Shown here piece after piece: positions 59,112 through 64,000 of a stretch of DNA of 64,000 nt. This stretch comes from Comamonas endophytica (GTDB lineage Bacteria; Pseudomonadota; Gammaproteobacteria; Burkholderiales; Burkholderiaceae_C). The notes under the pieces are model-generated. The model was given only the letters and a program-made list of their open reading frames with translations. It ran no database searches and was not told the DNA's origin. Where the stretch lies: assembly GCF_023634805.2 (NCBI RefSeq), contig NZ_CP106881.1, positions 1,519,501 to 1,583,500 of the forward strand. The letters are read 5' to 3'. Position 1 is the first letter of the stretch. Each line of letters starts with the position of its first letter. The position numbers and the translations under genes are program-made.

Positions 59112-61469
59112 CTATGTACTGCGCTGAGCGGCGTCCTCTGCGAGGACCTTGGTTACTGGGGCAAATGATAGCGACACTTGGGCTCCCCGCACTACCCCGT
59201 TTTCCACCCGGTTGCTCAAGTTGATGCGGGCCGAATGCTCATCTGCGATTTTCTTGACCACGGCCAGGCCCAAACCGGTGCCGCGTGCCTTGGTTGTGAC
59301 ATAGGGCTCGAAGGCCCGCTGCAGGATATTCGCGGGAAATCCTGTCCCTCGATCGCTGATGCTTAAATGCACGCGACCGGTGACTTCGTTCCATTGCGTG
59401 GCCAGCTCCACCGCCTCGGGAGCGCTGCCGTTCTCGGCAGCGGCCTGCTCGGTGGCATGCTGGGCATTTTGCAGCAGGTTATGCACGATCTGCCGCAGTT
59501 GCTGCGCATCCCCTGCAATCCAGGGGCAGTTCGGGTCGAGCTGCGCGTTGATGCGCACTGCCGCATTCTCCTCGCCGTAAAGATGCAGCACATCGGCCAG
59601 CAGGCCGTTGAGGTCCAGCGGCACCAGCTGGGCCGCGGGCAGGCGCGCGTAATCGCGGAACTCGTCCACGAGGTGCTTCATGGCGCCCACCTGCTCGACG
59701 ATCGTCTTCACCGACTTGCCCAGCAGCGCCTGCTCGGTGGGCGCCAGCTTGTCCATCAGCTTCATGGCCAGACGCTCGGCCGACAGCTGTATCGGCGTCA
59801 GCGGATTCTTGATCTCGTGCGCCACGCGCCGCGCCACCTCGCCCCAGGCCTGCGCGCGCTGGGCCGACACGATCTCGGAAATGTCGTCGAACACCAGCAG
59901 CCGCTGGCTGCCCGGCAGCTCGGCGCCGCGCACCACCAGGCTGGTGCTGTCCTGCACCACGCCGCCGCCGCCGCCCGTGCCGTGGACCTCGTGCACCATC
60001 TGCCAGCGGTCGCGCCCCGGCGCCGCGCCGCGCTCGCCGAGAAACTGGGCAAACTGCTCGCGCACCATCTGCGCGAATTCCGCCAGGCCCGGCACCTCCT
60101 CCAGCAGGCGCCCCTGGTAGGCGGCCATGGGCACGCGCAGGATGCGCGTCGCGCCGGGGTTGCTCGACACCACATGGCCGGTCTCGTCGAGCACGATCAC
60201 GCCCGAAGTCAGGTTGTCCAGGATGGTCTGCAGGTTGGAGCGCGCCGCATCGACATCGGCCATGCTCTGGCCCACCGCAGCATGCGCCTCGGCCAGCTGC
60301 CGCGTCATCAGCGCAAACGCGCGCGTCAGCCCGCTGAGCTCGTCGGCGCTGGGCAGCGAGGCCTTGGGGCGCAGATCGCCGCGCGCCACCTCGCGCACGC
60401 CCTGCGCCAGCAGCAGCAGCGGCCGCGCCAGCTGATTGCCCAGCACCACGGCCAGCAAGATGGCACCGAACACCGCCAGGAACAGGCTCAGGGTGAGCGT
60501 GCCTATATACATGCGCTGCAGGCCTTCGCGCGCCAGCGCACGCTCCTGGTATTCGCGGTTTGCCTCCTGCACCGCCATGGCGTTGGTCAGCAGCGCCACC
60601 GGCATCTTCAGCGTGGCCTGCACGTAGCGCGCCTCGGCCAGCAGGCCGACGGCGGGATTGGGCACCAGCGCCAGCGTGCGCACGCGCACCGCGTCCAGCA
60701 TGCGTGCCAGGGCCTCGGGATCGTCGACCGCCGACACGTCATCGAGCCCCTCGATGCGCGCCGAGGCCTGCTGCTCGCGCAGCGCACGCATCTGCTGCGC
60801 GCTGGGCCGCTCGGGCAGCAGCAGGTCGAATTTCGACGGCCCGACGCTGGCCAGGACCTTGCCCGAAGCGCTCCACAGCACCACATCGATGGCGCCGAGC
60901 TGCTCGCGGATGCGCTCGAGCTCGAAACCGGCCGCCGCGTTCGGCACCTGGGCCAGCGACTCGCTGGCGGTGCGCGTGTTGTGCGCCATGTCATTGGCCA
61001 CCGTGTCCAGCGTGACGCTGGCCAGGCTCACGCCCGCCGACAGCGCGCCTTCGACCTTGACGTCGAACCAGCTCTCGATCGAGCGCGAGACGAATTGATA
61101 GGACACCACATAGATCAGCAGCCCCGGCACCACCCCGACCAGCGCGAAGATGCCGGCGAGCTTGAGCAGCAGGCGGCTGCCGAAGCGCCCGCGCCGCAGC
61201 CGCAGCGCCAGCCGCACCCCGCCCCACAGCAGCAGGCCCAGCAGCACGGCCGCGACCAGCACGTTCATCGTGAACAGCCAGCTGTAGTTGCGCTCGTAGG
61301 CCTCGCGGTTGTTGGTGGCCAGCGCCAGCATGAACATCAGCACCAGGCCCATGGCGCACATCAGCGCCACGCCCACGCCCACGGCCCAGCGCACCGTGCG
61401 CGACCAGCGCGACGCCGGCATCGGTGCGGCCGGCGTAGGTGCGGCCGGCGTAGGCATATGCAGGCTCAA
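59112..61469 (-). CDS. NtrY-like membrane sensor histidine kinase
   Basis: A 785-residue kinase. It has a proline/alanine-rich N-terminus with a short repeated PTPAAP motif, about three membrane helices, a periplasmic domain (about 130-300), a HAMP domain, a PAS domain (about 410-500), a HisKA H-box in VAHEIKNPLTPIQL and a HATPase domain (NLLQNAQHA, GTGLGLAVVKKIADEH). NtrY-type kinases respond to nitrogen and redox conditions. Its start overlaps the DUF4390 stop by ATGA (61466-61469). Confidence 0.92.
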   Translation of the reverse strand: MSLHMPTPAAPTPAAPMPASRWSRTVRWAVGVGVALMCAMGLVLMFMLALATNNREAYERNYSWLFTMNVLVAAVLLGLLLWGGVRLALRLRRGRFGSRLLLKLAGIFALVGVVPGLLIYVVSYQFVSRSIESWFDVKVEGALSAGVSLASVTLDTVANDMAHNTRTASESLAQVPNAAAGFELERIREQLGAIDVVLWSASGKVLASVGPSKFDLLLPERPSAQQMRALREQQASARIEGLDDVSAVDDPEALARMLDAVRVRTLALVPNPAVGLLAEARYVQATLKMPVALLTNAMAVQEANREYQERALAREGLQRMYIGTLTLSLFLAVFGAILLAVVLGNQLARPLLLLAQGVREVARGDLRPKASLPSADELSGLTRAFALMTRQLAEAHAAVGQSMADVDAARSNLQTILDNLTSGVIVLDETGHVVSSNPGATRILRVPMAAYQGRLLEEVPGLAEFAQMVREQFAQFLGERGAAPGRDRWQMVHEVHGTGGGGGVVQDSTSLVVRGAELPGSQRLLVFDDISEIVSAQRAQAWGEVARRVAHEIKNPLTPIQLSAERLAMKLMDKLAPTEQALLGKSVKTIVEQVGAMKHLVDEFRDYARLPAAQLVPLDLNGLLADVLHLYGEENAAVRINAQLDPNCPWIAGDAQQLRQIVHNLLQNAQHATEQAAAENGSAPEAVELATQWNEVTGRVHLSISDRGTGFPANILQRAFEPYVTTKARGTGLGLAVVKKIADEHSARINLSNRVENGVVRGAQVSLSFAPVTKVLAEDAAQRST

Positions 61470-62077
61470 GGCAGGCCTCCGCCCGCAAGCCGCAGGCTCT
61501 GCGACATCTGCAGGATCCAGCCCGAGCGGCCGAAGGCGCCGATCTGCAGCGGCCGTGGCAGCTGCGACAGGTCCAGGCCAAAGCGCATCTGCACCGTGAC
61601 CGGCAGGTCCTCGGGCACCTGCGCGCTGTCGGCGATCTTCCAGCGCGCCACGCGCTGCATGGCGCCGATCGCGTCGGCCAGCTCGTCATAGGTCTGCGCC
61701 AGCGCCAGCCCCTGGCCCGGGCCCGTCAACGGCTCGGGCGAGATATGCAGCCGCCAGCGCCGCGTCAGCGGTTGATAGCTCAGGCGCAGATAGCGCGCGG
61801 CGTGCGCCATCTCGAGGTCCGACCAGTACCAGCGCTCGCGCAGCACCTGCGCCTGCAGCACGAAATGCATGGTGATGCCCTTGCGCAGTGCATCCTCGAC
61901 ATGCTCGGGCAGATCGAAGGCCAGCGCCGCGCTCAGCAGCATGCCTTCGGGCGTGCGCTCGACCTGCATCTGCGTGATCTCGGCATGCCCCTGGGCGCGG
62001 GCTTCGCCGCACAGGCCCCAGGTCCACAGGCACAGCAGGCAGAGGAGGCACCAGTGCCAGGCGCCTGCGCGCGGCAT
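61466..62077 (-). CDS. DUF4390 domain protein (exported)
   Basis: A 203-residue protein with a signal peptide (about residues 1-28, ending ARAQ) and a conserved DUF4390 core with VERTPEGMLLSAALAFDLP, GITMHFVLQAQVLRERWYW and YQPLTRRWRLH. The function is unknown; in the Burkholderiales it always seems to sit between rsmB and ntrY, and the periplasmic location would let it feed a signal to the NtrY sensor domain (inference). The ATG at 62077 starts five bases after the rsmB stop. Confidence 0.85.
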   Translation of the reverse strand: MPRAGAWHWCLLCLLCLWTWGLCGEARAQGHAEITQMQVERTPEGMLLSAALAFDLPEHVEDALRKGITMHFVLQAQVLRERWYWSDLEMAHAARYLRLSYQPLTRRWRLHISPEPLTGPGQGLALAQTYDELADAIGAMQRVARWKIADSAQVPEDLPVTVQMRFGLDLSQLPRPLQIGAFGRSGWILQMSQSLRLAGGGLP

Positions 62078-62081
62078 GCGC

Positions 62082-63470
62082 TCAAGCGGTCTTTTCCAGC
62101 AGGGCGTAGAAGAATCCATCATGGTCACCCGGTTGATTGTCCGGGACAGCCGCGTTTTGCGCGATATTGCCCGGAATTAAATGTCCGGGCGAAGGCAGCA
62201 GCCGCGCCTGACTGTTGCGCGCAAGGAACGCTTTCACCTGCTGGTCGCCCTCGGCCCTGAAAACCGAGCAGGTGCAGTAAAGCATGCGCCCGCCGTCGCG
62301 CAGCAGCGGCCACAGCGTGTCGAGCAGCCGCGACTGGATCGCCGCCAGCTGCGCCACATCGCTTTCGCGGCGCAGCCAGCGCACGTCGGGGTGGCGCCGC
62401 ACGATGCCCGAGGCCGTGCAGGGCGCGTCCAGCAGGATGGCGTCGAACTGCGCGCCGCCGGCCTGCGGCCACCACTGTTCGGGGCGCGCCGCATCGGCCA
62501 CCAGCACCTGCGCCTTCACGCCCACGCGCTCCAGCGTCTCGTGGATGCGCTGGCTGCGCTCGGGGTCGATCTCCAGCGCCGTGACCTGCAGCGGCGCCCT
62601 GTTGCCCATGTCTGCGCCCGCGTACTCCAGCAGATGCGCCGTCTTGCCGCCGGGCGCGGCGCAGGCGTCGAGCACACGTAGCGGCCGGGCGAGATCCAGG
62701 CCCGCCAGCAGCAGCGGCGCGGCCATCTGCGCGGCCGCATCCTGCACCGACACCTGGCCCTGCGCAAAGCCGGGCAGCGCCTGCACCGGCTGGGGCTGGG
62801 CCAGCTCCAGGCCGTCCTCACCCACGGGCGTGGCTGCCAGCTGCTGCGCCGACAGCAGCTGCCGGTACTCCTCCACCGTGCCCTGCAGCCGGTTGACGCG
62901 CAGCGTCATGGGCGCATGCCGGTTGTTGGCCGCGAGGATCTGCTGCCAGTGCGCGGGATGGTCCTGCTTGAGCCGCTCGATCCACCACTGGGGATGGTTC
63001 CACAGCGCCTGCGGCTGGGAATCCGTCTTGCGCACCAGCGCATCGCGCTCGCGCAGGAAGCGCCGCAGGCAGGCATTGATGAACGCCGCCTGGCGCTGGG
63101 CCGGGCCGCGCTTGGCGGCCTCGACCGCCTGGTTGACCAGCGTGAACGGCGGATACGGCGCCTGGGTTTCATCCCAGGCCAGCGCCAGCGCCGTGCACAG
63201 AAGCGCGTTCACGCGCGGCGGCGGCGTGCGCGGTGCCAGCTCGGCGCGCAGCGCCTGGGCGCGGCCGAGCTGGCGCAGGACCTGGAACAGCAGCGCCTGC
63301 ACGCCCGGGCGCAAGCGCTGGGGCACGGCCGACAGCGCCTGCGTGCCCGACTGGCCGGCCAGGATGGCCTGCAGCGCCTGGGCGACTTCGGCCAGCTGCT
63401 GCGACAGCGCGGGTGCGCCGCCTGCGGCCGGCGCAGGTTCTCGCGAAGAAGGAGGAAAGATTCGGCTCAT
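62082..63470 (-). CDS. rsmB: 16S rRNA (cytosine-967-C5) methyltransferase
   Basis: A 462-residue RsmB with an N-terminal NusB-like RNA-binding half and a C-terminal Rossmann methyltransferase. LDACAAPGGKTAHLLE binds SAM, LDAPCTASG and YCTCSVF carry the two catalytic cysteines. It methylates C967 of 16S rRNA. The ATG at 63470 overlaps the LemA-like gene's stop by ATGA (63467-63470). The upstream frame is open to 63659 inside that gene, which is read-through. Confidence 0.95.
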   Translation of the reverse strand: MSRIFPPSSREPAPAAGGAPALSQQLAEVAQALQAILAGQSGTQALSAVPQRLRPGVQALLFQVLRQLGRAQALRAELAPRTPPPRVNALLCTALALAWDETQAPYPPFTLVNQAVEAAKRGPAQRQAAFINACLRRFLRERDALVRKTDSQPQALWNHPQWWIERLKQDHPAHWQQILAANNRHAPMTLRVNRLQGTVEEYRQLLSAQQLAATPVGEDGLELAQPQPVQALPGFAQGQVSVQDAAAQMAAPLLLAGLDLARPLRVLDACAAPGGKTAHLLEYAGADMGNRAPLQVTALEIDPERSQRIHETLERVGVKAQVLVADAARPEQWWPQAGGAQFDAILLDAPCTASGIVRRHPDVRWLRRESDVAQLAAIQSRLLDTLWPLLRDGGRMLYCTCSVFRAEGDQQVKAFLARNSQARLLPSPGHLIPGNIAQNAAVPDNQPGDHDGFFYALLEKTA

Positions 63471-64000
63471 GCGGCAGTATCTGGAAGCGGGCCCCCGAGG
63501 GCCGGTTGGAGCGCTCGCGCGGCGCGGAATCCGAAGAACCACGCCAGCACGCGCGCTGGAAATTGGGCAATGGCCGCGTTGTATTGCGCCACTGCGGTGT
63601 TGAACTGGTCGGCGGCCAGTCCGGTCTGGGCCTGCTGCTGCTGCCAGCGCAGGCGCCATGCGGCTTCGTCGGGCGATCCCGGCAGGTTCTTCAGGGCTTG
63701 CCAGGCCACGAACTGCGCTTCGTGCGAGCGCTCGAAGCGCTGCACTGTCGGCGCATGCAGCGGCCGCGCCCGGGCGGCGGCCAAAGCCGCGCCCATGGCC
63801 GCCAGGCTCTGCTGCCAGGCGGCATCGGCCAGGCGCCGCGGCGCCGTCGGGTCTTCATCCATGGTCTGCGTCGCGCTCCATTCGCTCAGCAGCCCTTGGG
63901 CCTGCTGCAGATAGCTGTCCAGCGCGCCAAAGGCCTGCACGCAGGCGGTGCGCAGACGCATGATGCGGTTATAGGCACCCACGGCCCAGAAGACCAGCAC
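63467..64000 (-). CDS. LemA-family-like protein (N-terminus beyond window)
   Basis: The visible 177 residues enter at the right edge, so the gene's start lies beyond 64000. They contain YNRIMRLRTACVQAFGALDS, the helix pattern with YNxLVxLR seen in LemA proteins, and later AVAQYNAAIAQFPARVLAWFFG. LemA proteins have one N-terminal helix in the membrane and a soluble helical domain; their role is poorly known. The family call depends on these segments and is moderate in certainty. Confidence 0.75.
   Translation of the reverse strand: MLVFWAVGAYNRIMRLRTACVQAFGALDSYLQQAQGLLSEWSATQTMDEDPTAPRRLADAAWQQSLAAMGAALAAARARPLHAPTVQRFERSHEAQFVAWQALKNLPGSPDEAAWRLRWQQQQAQTGLAADQFNTAVAQYNAAIAQFPARVLAWFFGFRAARALQPALGGPLPDTAA

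Noticed and set aside
61431..61458. Short tandem GTGCGGCCGGCGTAG in the NtrY N-terminus as a regulatory repeat
   Set aside because: It is inside the coding region and encodes a simple PTPAAP linker repeat, so no regulatory role needs to be assumed.

Overview
The window comes from the chromosome of a GC-rich beta-proteobacterium, most likely a member of the Comamonadaceae (Burkholderiales). Supporting this are the gene sets rsmB-DUF4390-ntrY-ntrX and hemE-priA, a PhaM-type polyhydroxyalkanoate granule protein, an OlsB ornithine-lipid acyltransferase, a lone Bug-type binding protein, and strong G/C bias at third codon positions. Species assignment is inference. No phage, transposase, CRISPR array or plasmid gene was seen; this is mostly core chromosome with a few metabolic islands.

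Layout. 1-4067: end of an EAL/HDOD-type regulator, then LysE exporter, aminotransferase, PhzF protein and histidine phosphatase. 4218-10435: creatininase-family hydrolase divergent from a MATE exporter, a DsbD-type reductase, a small membrane protein and OlsB, whose upstream region carries PhoB-box-like repeats. 10762-14736: hemE and priA, separated by about 700 non-coding bases with four perfect DnaA boxes in one orientation. 14869-24136: asparaginase, a decayed ChbG/YdjC deacetylase, AEC transporter, Rep helicase, outer-membrane phospholipase A, universal stress protein and Tgt. 24254-25702: MASE1-GGDEF diguanylate cyclase. 25727-30941: a minus-strand ureide operon (PotABCD-like ABC transporter, AllA, PuuE) behind a sigma-54-like promoter and NtrC-like sites. 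31130-35494: zinc-ribbon membrane protein, LplT-like MFS protein, PhaM, and a copper pair (PCu(A)C and DUF2946). 35777-45173: recC-recB-recD with ATGA overlaps.

45670-54373 is a sulfur-amino-acid island: a four-domain rhodanese protein, a polar amino-acid ABC transporter, a cystathionine beta-lyase-like enzyme, and a convergent protein fusing a cysteine-dioxygenase-like cupin to four rhodanese domains. It suggests uptake, C-S cleavage, persulfide handling and thiol oxidation of a sulfur compound; substrate and flux are inference. 54526-64000: Bug protein, a double-PAS hybrid kinase divergent from a single-domain response regulator, tRNA-Phe, then ntrX, ntrY, DUF4390, rsmB and a LemA-like gene on the minus strand.

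A family of palindromic repeats (arms resembling CCTTCGACAGGCTCAGG and its complement) recurs in at least five gaps, plus a fragment near 255. One copy forms the C-terminus and stop codon of the beta-lyase gene and another has expanded into a 27-bp tandem array.
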